Assembly: GCA_963920705.1 (NCBI GenBank)
Contig: CAWUCO010000206.1
Coordinates: 186,001-250,000, forward strand
Reading direction: 5' to 3'
Length of the DNA: 64,000 nt
Source: Odiellus spinosus
Lineage: Eukaryota; Arthropoda; Arachnida; Opiliones; Phalangiidae
Shown here: one piece after another, positions 49,860-63,230 of the stretch
Layout: each line of letters opens with the position of its first letter
Numbering within the stretch: position 1 is the stretch's first letter
Position numbers and translations under genes: made by a program
Notes under the pieces: generated by a model
Database searches by the model: none
Seen by the model: only the letters and a program-made list of their open reading frames with translations
Told to the model about the DNA's origin: nothing

Positions 49860-52800
49860 TAATTTTTGTCTAAATCACTTAAAAATCAAAAGTTTTGCGT
49901 CCATTTGAATAAATAATCTTGGATTTTTAAGCGTTTTTGCTAATTTTAACCAATTTTATATTTGTCACGTTTTGGCAATTTAGACAAAACCAAAGTCATT
50001 CGAAAGAGCAATTAATGGACAGTCTAAATAATAAGAGTTTTCAAAAATCCGTTAAAAAACAAGAAAAATATGGCCAATTCAAGAAATCATACAATATCAA
50101 AATAGTCAAATTTCAGATTTTAAAAATTGGCTTTTTTTATTAGATGTTTTTTTTTTCTATATTTTACATGTTTTTCAACGGATTTTCCAAAACTCTTGTT
50201 TTTTAGATAGACCAATATTTGCTCTTTCGAGTGGTGTTAATTTATGTCTAAATCACTTAAAAATCAAAAGTTTTGCGTCCATTTGAATCCAATAATCTTG
50301 GATTTTATGCGTTTTTGCTTAATTTTAACCAATTTTATATTTGTCACGTTTTGGCAATTTAGACAAAACCAAAGTCATTCGAAAGAGCAAATAATGGACA
50401 GTCTAAATAATAAGAGTTTTCAAAAACTCGTTGAAAAACAAGAAAAATATGGCCAATTCAAGAAATCATACAATATCAAAATAGTCAAATTTCAGATTTT
50501 AAAAATTCGCTTTTTTATTAGATGTTTTTGAATTAGCTATATTTTCCATGATTTTCAACGGATTTTCCAAAACTTTTGTTTTTTAGATACACCAATATTT
50601 TCTCTTTTGAGTGGTGTTAATTTTTGTCTAAATCACTTAAAAATCAAAAGTTTTGCGTCCATTTGAATCCAATAATCTTGGATTTTTAAGCGTTTTTGCT
50701 TAATTTTAACCAATTTTATATTTGTCACGTTTTGGCAATTTAGACAAAACCAAAGTCATTCGAAAGAGCAATTAATTGACAGTCTAAATAATAAGAGTTT
50801 TCAAAAATCCGTTAAAAAACAAGAAAAATATGGCCAATTCAAGAAATCATACAATATCAAAATAATCAAATTTCAGATTTTAAATATTCGCTTTTTGATA
50901 TTAGATGTTTTTTGAATTGGCCATATTTTCCATGTTTTTCAACGGATTTTCCAAAACTCTTGTTTTTTAGATAGACCAATATTTGCTCTTTCGAGTGGTG
51001 TTAATTTTTGTCTAAATCACTTAAAAATCAAAAGTTTTGCGTCCATTTGAATAAATAATCTTGGATTTTTAAGCGTTTTTGCTAATTTTAACCAATTTTA
51101 TATTTGTCACGTTTTGGCAATTTAGACAAAACCAAAGTCATTCGAAAGAGCAATTAATGGACAGTCTAAATAATAAGAGTTTTCTAAAATCCGTTAAAAA
51201 ACAAGAAAAATATGGCCAATTCAAGAAATCATACAATATCAAAATAGTCAAATTTCAGATTTTAAAAATTGGCTTTTTTTATTAGATGTTTTTTTTTTTC
51301 TATATTTTACATGTTTTTCAACAGATTTTCCAAAACTCTTGTTTTTTAGATAGACCAATATTTGCTCTTTCGAGTGGTGTTAATTTATGTCTAAATCACT
51401 TAAAAATCAAAAGTTTTGCGTCCATTTGAATCCAATAATCTTGGATTTTATGCGTTTTTGCTTAATTTTAACCAATTTTATATTTGTCACGTTTTGGCAA
51501 TTTAGACAAAACCAAAGTCATTCGAAAGAGCAAATAATGGACAGTCTAAATAATAAGAGTTTTCAAAAACTCGTTGAAAAAAAAGAAAAATATGGCCAAT
51601 TCAAGAAATCATACAATATCAAAATAGTCAAATTTCAGATTTTAAAAATTCGCTTTTTTATTAGATGTTTTTGAATTAGCTATATTTTCCATGATTTTCA
51701 ACGGATTTTCCAAAACTCTTGTTTTTTAGATAGACCAATATTTGCTCTTTCGAGTGGTGTTAATTTTGTCTAAATCACTTACAAATCAAAAGTTTTATGT
51801 CCATTTGAATCCGATAATCTTGGATTTTTAAGCGTTTTTGCTTAATTTTAACCAATTTTATATTTGTCACGTTTTGGCAATTTAGACAAAACCAAAGTCA
51901 TTCGAAAGAGCAATTAATGGACAGTCTAAATAATAAGAGTTTTCAAAAATCCGTTAAAAAACAAGAAAAATATGGCCAATTCAAGAAATCATACAATATC
52001 AAAATAGTCAAATTTCAGATTTTAAAAATTGGCTTTTTTTATTAGATGTTTTTTTTTCTATATTTTACATGTTTTTCAACAGATTTTCCAAAACTCTTGT
52101 TTTTTAGATAGACCAATATTTGCTCTTTCGAGTGGTGTTAATTTTTGTCTAAATCACTTAAAAATCAAAAGTTTTGCGTCCATTGGAATCCAATAATCTT
52201 GGATTTTTATGCGTTTTTGCTTAATTTTAACCAATTTTATATTTGTCACGTTTTGGCAATTTAGACAAAACCAAAGTCATTCGAAAGAGAAATTAATTAT
52301 CAATCTAAATAATAAGAGTTTTCAAAAATCCGTTGAAAAACAAGAAAAATATGGCCAATTCAAGAAATCATACAATATCAAAATAGTCAAATTTCAGATA
52401 TTAAAAATTCGCTTTTTTTTATTAGATGTTTTTGAATTGGCTATATTTTCCATGTTTTTCAACGGATTTTCCAAAACTCTTGTTTTTTAGATAGACCAAT
52501 ATTTGCTCTTTCGAGTGGTGTTAATTTATGTCTAAATCACTTAAAAATCAAAAGTTTTGCGTCCATTTGAATCCAATAATCTTGGATTTTATGCGTTTTT
52601 GCTTAATTTTAACCAATTTTATATTTGTCACGTTTTGGCAATTTAGACAAAACCAAAGTCATTCGAAAGAGCAAATAATGGACAGTCTAAATAATAAGAG
52701 TTTTCAAAAACTCGTTGAAAAACAAGAAAAATATGGCCAATTCAAGAAATCATACAATATCAAAATAGTCAAATTTCAGATTTTAAAAATTCGCTTTTTT

Positions 52801-53000
52801 ATTAGATGTTTTTGAATTAGCTATATTTTCCATGATTTTCAACGGATTTTCCAAAACTTTTGTTTTTTAGATACACCAATATTTTCTCTTTTGAGTGGTG
52901 TTAATTTTTGTCTAAATCACTTAAAAATCAAAAGTTTTGCGTCCATTTGAATCCAATAATCTTGGATTTTTAAGCGTTTTTGCTTAATTTTAACCAATTT
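49860..53000. repeat. 3-monomer HOR, three related copies (~1142 bp)
   Basis: Landmark TTAATTTATGTCTAAATCAC with GGATTTTATGCGTTTTTGC occurs at about 50240, 51383 and 52524 (spacing 1141-1143). GCTAATTTTAACC occurs at about 49551, 49939 and 51081. The outer copies share ACTTTTGTTTTTTAGATACA with CTCTTTTGAGTGG (50572 and 52858), while the middle copy has the ordinary ACTCTTG form, so one copy was patched from another monomer. Confidence 0.8.
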
Positions 53001-53469
53001 TATATTTGTCACGTTTTGGCAATTTAGACAAAACCAAAGTCATTCGAAAGAGCAATTAATGGACAGTCTAAATAATAAGAGTTTTCAAAAATCCGTTGAA
53101 AAACAAGAAAAATATGGCCAATTCAATAAATCATACAATATCAAAATAGTCAAATTTCAGATTTTAAAAATTCGCTTTTTGATATTAGATGTTTTTTGAA
53201 TTGGCCATATTTTCCATGTTTTTCAACGGATTTTCAAAAACTCTTGTTTTTTAGATAGACCAATATTTGCTCTTTCGAGTGGTGTTAATTTTTGTCTAAA
53301 TCGCTTAAAAATCAAACGTTTTGTGTCCATTTGAATCCAATAATCTTTGATTTTTAAGCGTTTTTGCTTAATTTTAACCAATTTTATATTTGTCAGGCTT
53401 TGGCAATTTAGACAAAACCAAAGTCATTCGAAAGAGCAATTAATGGACAGTCCAAATAATAAGAGTTTT

Positions 53470-54505
53470 CAAAAATCCGTTGAAAAACAAGAAAAATATG
53501 GCCAAGTCAAGAAATCATACAATATCAAAATAGTCAAATTTCAGATTTTAAAAATTTGCTTTTTTTTATTAGATGTTTTTGAATTTTCTATATTTTCCAT
53601 GTTTTTCAACGGATTTTCCAAAACTCTTGTTTTTTAGATAGACCAATATTTGCTCTTTCGAGTGGTGTTGATTTTGTCTAATTCACTTACAAATCAAAAG
53701 TTTTGTGTCCATTTGAATCCAATAATCTTGGAATTTTAAGCGTTTTTGCTTAATTTTAACCAATTTTATATTTGTCACGTTTTGGCAATTTAGACAAAAC
53801 CAAAGTCATTCGAAAGCAATTAATTATCAATCTAAATAATAAGAGTTTTCAAAAATTCGTTGAAAAACAAGAAAAATATGGCCAATTCAAGAAATCATAC
53901 AATATCAAAATAGTCAAATTTCAGATTTTAAAAATTCGCTTTTTGATATTAGATGTTTTTTGAATTGGCCATATTTTCCATGTTGTTCAACGGATTTTCC
54001 AAAACTCTTGTTTTTTAGATATACCAATATTTGCTATTTCGAGTGGTGTTAATTTTGTCTAAATCACTTAAAAATCAAAAGTTTTGTGTCCATTTGAATC
54101 CAATAATCTTGGATTTTTAAGCGTTTTTGCTCAATTTTAACCAGTTTTTAATTTGTCACGTTTTGGCAATTTAGACTAAACCAAAGTCATTCGAAAGAGC
54201 AGTTAATGGACAGTCTAAATAATAAGAGTTTTCAAAAATCCGTTAAAAAACAAGAAAAATATGGCCAATTCAAGAAATCAAATTGGCTTTTTTTATTAGA
54301 TGTTTTTGAATTTTCTATATTTTCCATGTTTTTTAATAATTCATTCGAAAGAGCAATTAATGGACAGTCTAAATAATAAGAGTTTTCAAAAATCCGTTGA
54401 AAAACAAGAAAAATATGGCCAATTCAAGAAATCATACAATATCAAAATAGTCAAATTTCAGATTTTAAAAATTCGCTTTTTGATATTAGATGTTTTTTGA
54501 ATTGG
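53470..54505. repeat. Family 2 segment, copy 1 (offset 2599)
   Basis: Matches about 56069-57100. Shared rare forms are GGCCAAGTCAAG (53500/56099), GGAATTTTAAGCG, TTCGAAAGCAATTAATTATC (three bases short), CATGTTGTTCAACGG, AGATATACC and CCAGTTTTTAATTTGTC. The segment includes a truncated monomer. Confidence 0.85.
54206..54359. repeat. Truncated monomer 1 (154 bp)
   Basis: From ATGGACAG to the next ATGGACAG is only 154 bp. Two parts are missing: 35 bp between AAGAAATCA and AATTGGC, which removes the dyad A spacer region, and about 195 bp between CCATGTTTTTTAA and TTCATTCGAAAG, which removes the rest of the right arm, all of dyad B and the connecting stretch. Confidence 0.9.
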
Positions 54506-55506
54506 CCATATTTTCCATGTTTTTCAACGGATTTTCCAAAACTCTTGTTTTTTAGATAGACCAATATTTGCTCTTTCGAGTGGTGTTAATTTTTGTCTAA
54601 ATCACTTAAAAATCAAAAGTTTTACGTCCATTTGAATCCAATAATCTTGGATTTTTAAGCGTTTTTTCTTAATTTTAACCAATTTTATATTTGTCACGTT
54701 TTGTAAATTTAGACAAAACCAAAGTTATTCGAAAGAGCAATTAATGGACAGTCTTAATAATAAGAGTTTTCAAAAATCCGTTAAAAAACAAGAAAAATAT
54801 GGCCAATTCAAGAAATCATACAATATCAAAATAGTCAAATTTCAGATTTTAATAATTGGCTTTTTTTTATTAGATGTTTTTGAATTTTCTATATTTTCCA
54901 TGTTTTTCAACGGATTTTCCAAAACTCTTGTTTTTTAGATAGACCAATATTTGTTCTTTCGAGTGGTGTTAATTTTGTCTAAATCACTTACAAATCAAAA
55001 GTTTTGTGTCCATTTGAATCCAATAATCTTGGATTTTTAAGCGTTTTTGCTTAATTTTAACCCATTTTATATTTGTCACGTTTTGGCAATTTAGACAAAA
55101 CCAAAGTCATTCGAAAGAGCAAATAATGGACAGTCTAAATAATAAGAGTTTTCAAAAACTCGTTGAAAAACAAGTAAAATATGGCCAATTCAAGAAATCA
55201 TACAATATCAAAATAGTCAAATTTCAGATTTTAAAAATTGGCTTTTTTTATTAGATGTTTTTGAATTTTCTATATTTTCCATGTTTTTCAACGGATTTTA
55301 CAAAACTCTTGTTTTTTAGATAGACCAATATGTGTTCTTTCGAGTGGTGTTAATTTTGTCTAAATCACTTACAAATCAAAAGTTTTGTGTCCATTTGAAT
55401 CCAATAATCTTGGATTTTTAAGCGTTTTTGCTTAATTTTAACCCATTTTATATTTGTCACGTTTTGGCAATTTAGACAAAACCAAAGTCATTCGAAAGAG
55501 CAAATA

Positions 55507-55660
55507 ATGGACAGTCTAAATAATAAGAGTTTTCAAAAATCCGTTAAAAAACAAGAAAAATATGGCCAATTCAAGAAATCAAATTGGCTTTTTTTATTAG
55601 ATTTTTTTGAATTTTCTATATTTTCCATGTTTTTTAATAATTCATTCGAAAGAGCAATTA
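55507..55660. repeat. Truncated monomer 2 (154 bp)
   Basis: Same two losses with the same endpoints as the copy at 54206, 1301 bp further on. It differs in TTAGATTTTTTTG for TTAGATGTTTTTG. Confidence 0.9.
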
Positions 55661-56068
55661 ATGGACAGTCTAAATAATAAGAGTTTTCAAAAATCCGTTG
55701 AAAAACAAGAAAAATATGGCCAATTCAAGAAATCATACAATATCAAAATAGTCAAATTTCAGATTTTAAAAATTGGATTTTTTTTTAAAAGATGTTTTTG
55801 AATTTTCTATATTTTCCATGTTTTTCAACGGATTTTCCAAAACTCTTGTTTTTTAGATAGACCTATATTTGCTCTTTCGAGTGGTGTTAATTTTGTCTAA
55901 ATCACTTACAAATCAAAAGTTTTGTGTCCATTTGAATCCAATAATCTTGGATTTTTAAGCGTTTTTGCTTAATTTTAACCAATTTTATATTTGTCAGGTT
56001 TTGGCAATTTAGACAAAACCAAAGTCAATCGAAAGAGCAATTAATGGGCAGTCTTAATAATAAGTTTT

Positions 56069-57100
56069 CAAAAATCCGTTGAAAAACAAGAAAAATATGG
56101 CCAAGTCAAGAAATCATACAATATCAAAATAGTCAAATTTCAGATTTTAAAAATTTGCTTTTTTTTATTAGATGTTTTTGAATTTTCTATATTTTCCATG
56201 TTTTTCAACGGATTTTCCAAAACTCTTGTTTTTTAGATAGACCAATATTTGCTCTTTCGAGTGGTGTTAATTTTGTCTAATTCACTTACAAATCAAAAGT
56301 TTTAAGTCCATTTGAATCCAATAATCTTGGAATTTTAAGCGTTTTTGCTTAATTTTAACCAATTTTATATTTGTCACGTTTTGGCAATTTAGACAAAACC
56401 AAAGTCATTCGAAAGCAATTAATTATCAATCTAAATAATAAGAGTTTTCAAAAAATCGTTGAAAAACAAGAAAAATATGGCCAATTCAAGAAATCATACA
56501 ATATCAAAATAGTCAAATTTCAGATTTTAAAAATTCGCTTTTTGATATTAGATGTTTTTTGAATTGGCCATATTTTCCATGTTGTTCAACGGATTTTCCA
56601 AAACTCTTGTTTTTTAGATATACCAATATTTGCTATTTCGAGTGGTGTTAATTTTGTCTAAATCACTTAAAAATCAAAAGTTTTGTGTCCATTTGAATCC
56701 AATAATCTTGGATTTTTTAGCGTTTTTGCTCAATTTTAACCAGTTTTTAATTTGTCACGTTTTGGCAATTTAGACTAAACCAAAGTCATTCGAAAGAGCA
56801 GTTAATGGACAGTCTAAATAATAAGAGTTTTCAAAAATCCGTTAAAAAACAAGAAAAATATGGCCAATTCAAGAAATCAAATTGGCTTTTTTTATTAGAT
56901 GTTTTTGAATTTTCTATATTTTCCATGTTTTTTAATAATTCATTCGAAAGAGCAATTAATGGACAGTCTAAATAATAAGAGTTTTCAAAAATCCGTTGAA
57001 AAACAAGAAAAATATGGCCAATTCAAGAAATCATACAATATCAAAATAGTCAAATTTCAGATTTTAAAAATTCGCTTTTTGATATTAGATGTTTTTTGAA
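56069..57100. repeat. Family 2 segment, copy 2 (offset 2599)
   Basis: Partner of 53470-54505. It diverges after 57100 (GGCTCTATTTTCC versus GGCCATATTTTCC). Confidence 0.85.
56805..56958. repeat. Truncated monomer 3 (154 bp)
   Basis: Same two losses, 1298 bp after copy 2 and 2599 bp after copy 1. The spacing fits a four-monomer unit of three full monomers plus one truncated one (about 1300 bp). Confidence 0.9.
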
Positions 57101-57497
57101 TTGGCTCTATTTTCCATGTTTTCCAACGGATTTTCCAAAACTCTTATTATTTAGATAAACCAATATTTGCTCTTACGAGTGGTTTTAATTTTGTCTAAAT
57201 CGCTTAAAAATCAAAAGTTTTGTGTCCATTTGAATCCAATAATCTTGGATTTTTAAGCGTTTTTGCTTAATTTTAACCAATTTTATATTTGTCACGTTTT
57301 GGCAATTTAGGCAAAACCAAAGTCATTCGAAAGAGCAATTAATGGACAGTCTAAATAATAAGAGTTTTCAAAAATCCGTTGAAAAATAAGAAAAATATGG
57401 CCAATTCAAGAAATCATACAATATCAAAATAGTCAAATTTCAGATTTTAAAAATTCGCCTTTTGATATGAGATGTTTTTTGAATTGGCCATATTTTC

Positions 57498-58267
57498 CAT
57501 GTTTTTCAATGGATTTTCCAAAACTCTTGTTTTTTAGATAGACCAATATTTGCTCTTTCGAGTGGTGTTAATTTTTGTCTACATCGATTAAAAATCAAAA
57601 GTTTTGTGTCCATTTGAATCCAATAATCTTGGATTTTTAAGCGTTTTTGCTTAATTTTAACCAATTTCATATTTGTCAGGTTTTTGCAATTTAGACAAAA
57701 CCAAAGTCAATCGAAAGAGTAATTAATGGACAGTCTAAATAATAAGAGTTTTCAAAAATCCGTTCAAAAACAAGAAAAATATGGCCAATTCAATAAATCA
57801 TACAATGTCAAAATAGTCAAATTTCAGATTTTAAAAATTCGCTTTTTGATATTAGATGTTTTTTGAATTGGCCATATTTTCCATGTTTTTCAACGGATTT
57901 TCAAAAACTCTTGTTTTTTAGATAGACCATTATTTGCTTTTTCGAGTGGTGTTAAGTTTTGTCTAAATCGCTTAAAAATCAAAAGTTTTGTGTCCATTTG
58001 AATCCAATAATCTTGGATTTTTAAGCGTTTTTGGTTAATTTTAACCAATTTAATATTTGTCACGTTTTGGCAATTTAGACAAAACCAAAGTCATTCGAAA
58101 GAGCAATTAATTATCATTCTAAATAATAAGAATTTTCAAAAATCCGTTGAAAAACAAGAAAAATATGGCCAATTCAAGAAATTATACAATATCAAAATAG
58201 TCAAATTTCAGATTTTAAAAATTCGCTTTTTGATATGAGATGTTTTTTGAATTTTCCATATTTTCCA
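57498..58267. repeat. Segment repeated at the right window edge (copy 1, offset 5733)
   Basis: Matches 63231-64000 across rare forms: TTCAATGG, GTCTACATCGATTAAAAATC, CAGGTTTTTGC, GAAAGAGTAATTAATGG, GTTCAAAAACAAG, ATACAATGTCAAAATAG, GCTTTTTCGAGTGG, TTTTTGGTTAATTTT and CAATTTAATATTTG. Offset 5733 is about 15 monomers. Confidence 0.88.
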
Positions 58268-60307
58268 TGTTTTTAACGGATTTTCCAAAACTCTTGTTTT
58301 TTAGATATACCAATATTTGCTCTTTGGATTGGTGTTGATTTTGTCTAAATCGCTTAAAAATCAAATGTTTTGTGTCCATTTGAATCCAATATTCTTTGAT
58401 TTTTAAGCGTTTTTGCTTAATTTTAACCCATCTTATATTTGTCACGATTTGGCAATTTAGACAAAACCAAAGTCATTCGAAAGAGCAATTAATTATCATT
58501 CTAAATAATAAGAGTTTTCAAAAATCCGTTGAAAAACAAGAAAAATATGGCCAATTCAATAAATCATACAATATCAAAATAGTCAAATTTCAGATTTTAA
58601 AAATTCGCTTTTTTTTATTAGATGTTTTTGAATTGGCTATATTTTCCATGTTTTTCAACGGATTTCCCAAAACTCTGGTTTTTTAGATAGACCAATGTTT
58701 GCTCTTTGGATTGGTGTTGATTTTGTCTAAATCGCTTAAAAATCAAATGTTTTGTGTCCATTTGAATCCAATAATCTTGGATTTTTAAGCGTTTTTGCTT
58801 AATTTTAACCAATTTTATATTTGTCACGTTTTGACAATTTAGACAAAACCAAAGTCATTCGAAAGAGCAATTAATGGACAGTCTAAATAATAAGAGTTTT
58901 CAAAAATCCGTTGAAAAATAAGAAAAATATGGCCAATTCAAGAAATCATACAATATCAAAATAGTCAAATTTCAGATTTTAAAAATTCGCCTTTTGATAT
59001 GAGATGTTTTTTGAATTGGCCATATTTTCCATGTTTTTCAATGGATTTTCCAAAACTCTTGTTTTTTAGATAGACCAATATTTGCTCTTTCGAGTGGTGT
59101 TAATTTTTGTCTACATCGCTTAAAAATCAAAAGTTTTGTGTCCATTTGAATCCAATAATCTTGGATTTTTAAGCGTTTTTGCTTAATTTTAACCAATTTT
59201 ATATTTGTCACGTTTTGGCAATTTAGGCAAAACCAAAGTCATTCGAAAGAGCAATTCATGGACAGTCTAAATAATAAGAGTTTTCAAAAATCCGTTGAAA
59301 AACAAGAAAAATATGGCCAATTCAAAAAATTATACAATATCAAAATAGTCAAATTTCAGATTTTAAAAATTCGCTTTTTGATATTAGATGTTTTTTGAAT
59401 TGGCCATATTTTCCATGTTTTTTAACGGATTTTCCAAAACTCTTGTTTTTTAGATAGACCAATGTTTGCTTTTTCGATTCGTATTAATTTTGTCTAAATC
59501 GCTTAAAAATCAAAAGTTTTGTGTCCATTTGAATCCAATAATCTTGGATTTTTAAGCGTTTTTGGTTAATTTTAACCAATTTTATATTTTCACGTTTTGG
59601 CAATTTAGACAAAACCAAAGTCATTCGAAAGAGCAATAAATTATCATTCTAAATAATAAGAGTTTTCAAAAATCCGTTGAAAAACAAGAAAAATATGGCC
59701 AATTCAATAAATCATAGAATATCAAAATAGTCAAATTTCAGATTTTAAAAATTCGCTTTTTTTTATTAGATGTTTTTGAATTGGCTATATTTTCCATGTT
59801 TTTCAACGGATTTTCCAAAACTCTTGTTTTTTAGATAGACCAATGTTTGCTCTTTCGATTGGTATTAATTTTGTCTAAATCGCTTAAAAATCAAAAGTTT
59901 TGTGTCCATTTGAATCCAATAATCTTGGATTTTTAAGCGTTTTTGCTTAATTTTAACCAATTTTATATTTGTCAGGTTTTGGCAATTTAGACAAAACCAA
60001 AGTCAATCGAAAGAGCAATTAATGGACAGTCGAAATAATAAGAGTTTTCAAAAATCCGTTGAAAAACAAGAAAAATATGGCCAATTCAAGAAATTATACA
60101 ATATCAAAATAGTCAAATTTCAGATTTTAAAAATTCGCTTTTTGATATGAGATGTTTTTTGAATTTTCCATATTTTCCATGTTTTTAACGGATTTTCCAA
60201 AACTCTTGTTTTTTAGATATACCAATATTTGGTCTTTGGATTGGTGTTGATTTTGTCTAAATCGCTTAAAAATCAAATGTTTTGTGTCCATTTGAATCCA
60301 ATAATCT

Positions 60308-62812
60308 TTGATTTTTAAGCGTTTTTGCTTAATTTTAACCCATCTTATATTTGTCACGTTTTGGCAATTTAGACAAAACCAAAGTCATTCGAAAGAGCAA
60401 GTAATGGACAGTCTAAATAATAAGAGTTTTCAAAAATCCGTTGAAAAACAAGAAAAATATGGCCAATTCAAGAAATCATACAATATCAAAATAGTCAAAT
60501 TTCAGATTTTAAAAATTCGCTTTTTTTATTAGATGTTTTTGAATTGGCTATATTTTAAATGTTTTTCAACGGATTTTCCAAAACTCTTGTTTTTTAGATA
60601 GACCAATGTTTGCTCTTTCGATTGGTATTAATTTTGTCTAAATCGCTTAAAAATCAAAAGTTTTGTGTCCATTTGAATCCAATAATCTTGGATTTTTAAG
60701 CGTTTTTGGTTAATTTTAACCAATTTTATATTTGTCACGTTTTGGAAATTTAGACAAAACCAAAGTCATTCGAAAGAGCAATTAATTATCATTCTAAATA
60801 ATAAGAGTTTCCAAAAATCCGTTGAAAAACAAGAAAAATATGGCCAATTCAATAAATCATACAATATCAAAATAGTCAAATTTCAGATTTTAAAAATTCG
60901 CTTTTTTTTATTAGATGTTTTTGAATTGGCTATATTTTCCATGTTTTTCAACGGATTTTCCAAAACTCTTGTTTTTTAGATAGACCACTATTTGCTCTTT
61001 CGATTGGTGTTGATTTTGTCTAAATCGCTTAAAAATCAAATGTTTTGTGTCCATTTGAATCCAATAATCTTGGATTTTTAAGCGTTTTTGCTTAATTTTA
61101 ACCAATTTTATATTTGTCAGGTTTTGGCAATTTAGACAAAACCAAAGTCATTCGAAAGAGCAATTAATGGACAGTCTAAATAATAAGAGTTTTCAAAAAT
61201 CCGTTGAAAAATAAGAAAAATATTGCCAATTCAAGAAATCATACAATATCAAAATAGTCAAATTTCAGATTTTAAAAATTCGCCTTTTGATATGAGATGT
61301 TTTTTGAATTGGCCATATTTTCCATGTTTTTAACGGATTTTCAAAAACTCTTGTTTTTTAGATATACCAATATTTGCTCTTTGGATTTATGTTGATTTTG
61401 TCTAAATCGCTTAAAAATCAAATGTTTTGTGTCCATTTGAATCCAATAATCTTTGATTTTTAAGCGTTTTTGCTTAATTTTAACCCATCTTATATTTGTC
61501 ACGTTTTGGCAATTTGGACAAAACCAAAGTCATTCGAAAGAGCAAGTAATGGACAGTCTAAATAATAAGAGTTTTGAAAAATCCGTTGAAAAACAAGAAA
61601 AATATGGCCAATTCAATAAATCATACAATATCAAAATAGTCAAATTTCAGATTTTAAAAATTCGCTTTTTTTATTAGATGTTTTTGAATTGGCTATATTT
61701 TAAATGTTTTTCAACGGATTTTCCAAAACTCTTGTTTTTTAGATAGACCAATGTTTGCTCTTTCGATTGGTATTAATTTTGTCTAAATCGCTTAAAAATC
61801 AAAAGTTTTGTGTCCATTTGAATCCAATAATCTTGGATTTTTAAGCGTTTTTGGTTAATTTTAACCAATTTTATATTTGTCACGTTTTGGAAATTTAGAC
61901 AAAACCAAAGTCATTCGAAAGAGCAATTAATTATCATTCTAAATAATAAGAGTTTCCAAAAATCCGTTGAAAAACAAGAAAAATATGGCCAATTCAATAA
62001 ATCATACAATATCAAAATAGTCAAATTTCAGATTTTAAAAATTCGCTTTTTTTTATTAGATGTTTTTGAATTGGCTATATTTTCCATGTTTTTCAACGGA
62101 TTTTCCAAAACTCTTGTTTTTTAGATAGACCACTATTTGCTCTTTCGATTGGTGTTGATTTTGTCTAAATCGCTTAAAAATCAAATGTTTTGTGTCCATT
62201 TGAATCCAATAATCTTGGATTTTTAAGCGTTTTTGCTTAATTTTAACCAATTTTATATTTGTCAGGTTTTGGCAATTTAGACAAAACCAAAGTCATTCGA
62301 AAGAGCAATTAATGGACAGTCTAAATAATAAGAGTTTTCAAAAATCCGTTGAAAAATAAGAAAAATATGGCCAATTCAAGAAATCATACAATATCAAAAT
62401 AGTCAAATTTCAGATTTTAAAAATTCGCCTTTTGATATGAGATGTTTTTTGAATTGGCCATATTTTCCATGTTTTTAACGGATTTTCAAAAACTCTTGTT
62501 TTTTAGATATACCAATATTTGCTCTTTGGATTTATGTTGATTTTGTCTAAATCGCTTAAAAATCAAATGTTTTGTGTCCATTTGAATCCAATAATCTTTG
62601 ATTTTTAAGCGTTTTTGCTTAATTTTAACCCATCTTATATTTGTCACGTTTTGGCAATTTGGACAAAACCAAAGTCATTCGAAAGAGCAAGTAATGGACA
62701 GTCTAAATAATAAGAGTTTTGAAAAATCCGTTGAAAAACAAGAAAAATATGGCCAATTCAAGAAATCATACAATATCAAAATAGTCAAATTTCAGATTTT
62801 AAAAATTCGCTT
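60308..62812. repeat. 3-monomer HOR, two full copies and a partial third (1145 bp)
   Basis: Units start at 60308, 61453 and 62598. Shared marks are CCCATCTTATATTTGTC, GAGCAAGTAATGG, TATATTTTAAATGTTTTTC (60550 and 61695), TTTTTGGTTAATTTT and GAGTTTCCAAAAATCC. The third copy leaves the pattern at about 62812, where the centre becomes TTCGCTTTTTGATATGAG. Confidence 0.85.
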
Positions 62813-63230
62813 TTTGATATGAGATGTTTTTTGAATTTTCCATATTTTCCATGTTTTTAACGGATTTTCCAAAACTCTTGTTTTTTAGATATACCAATAT
62901 TTGCTCTTTGGATTGGTGTTGATTTTGTCTAAATCGCTTAAAAATCAAATGTTTTGTGTCCATTTGAATCCAATAATCTTTGTTTTTTAAGCGTTTTTGC
63001 TTAATTTTAACCCATCTTATATTTGTCACGTTTTGGCAATTTAGACAAAACCAAAGTCAATCGAAAGAGCAAATAATGGACAGTCTAAATAATAAGAGTT
63101 TTCAAAAATACGTTGAAAAACAAGAAAAATATGGCCAATTCAAGAAATCATACAATATCAAAATAGTCAAATTTCAGATTTTAAAAATTCGCTTTTTTTT
63201 ATTAGATGTTTTTGAATTGGCTATATTTTC

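Larger units (their letters stand above)
48023..58315. repeat. Long family 2 block
   Basis: About 27 monomers of mostly 380-384 bp with family 2 marks throughout. Local forms: AATTATCAATC or AATTATCATTC replacing ATGGACAGTC; TTTTGCGTCC; CACTTAAAAATC or CACTTACAAATC in dyad B; GTCAGGTTTTGG; and GTTAAAAAACAAG. Monomer length and centre type vary more than in family 1. Within it, 3-monomer and 1.3-kb units are locally homogenised. Confidence 0.88.

Noticed and set aside
54206-56958. The short 154-bp units as insertions of a separate element
   Set aside because: All their bases align to the normal monomer; they are internal deletions, with no foreign sequence or target-site duplication.
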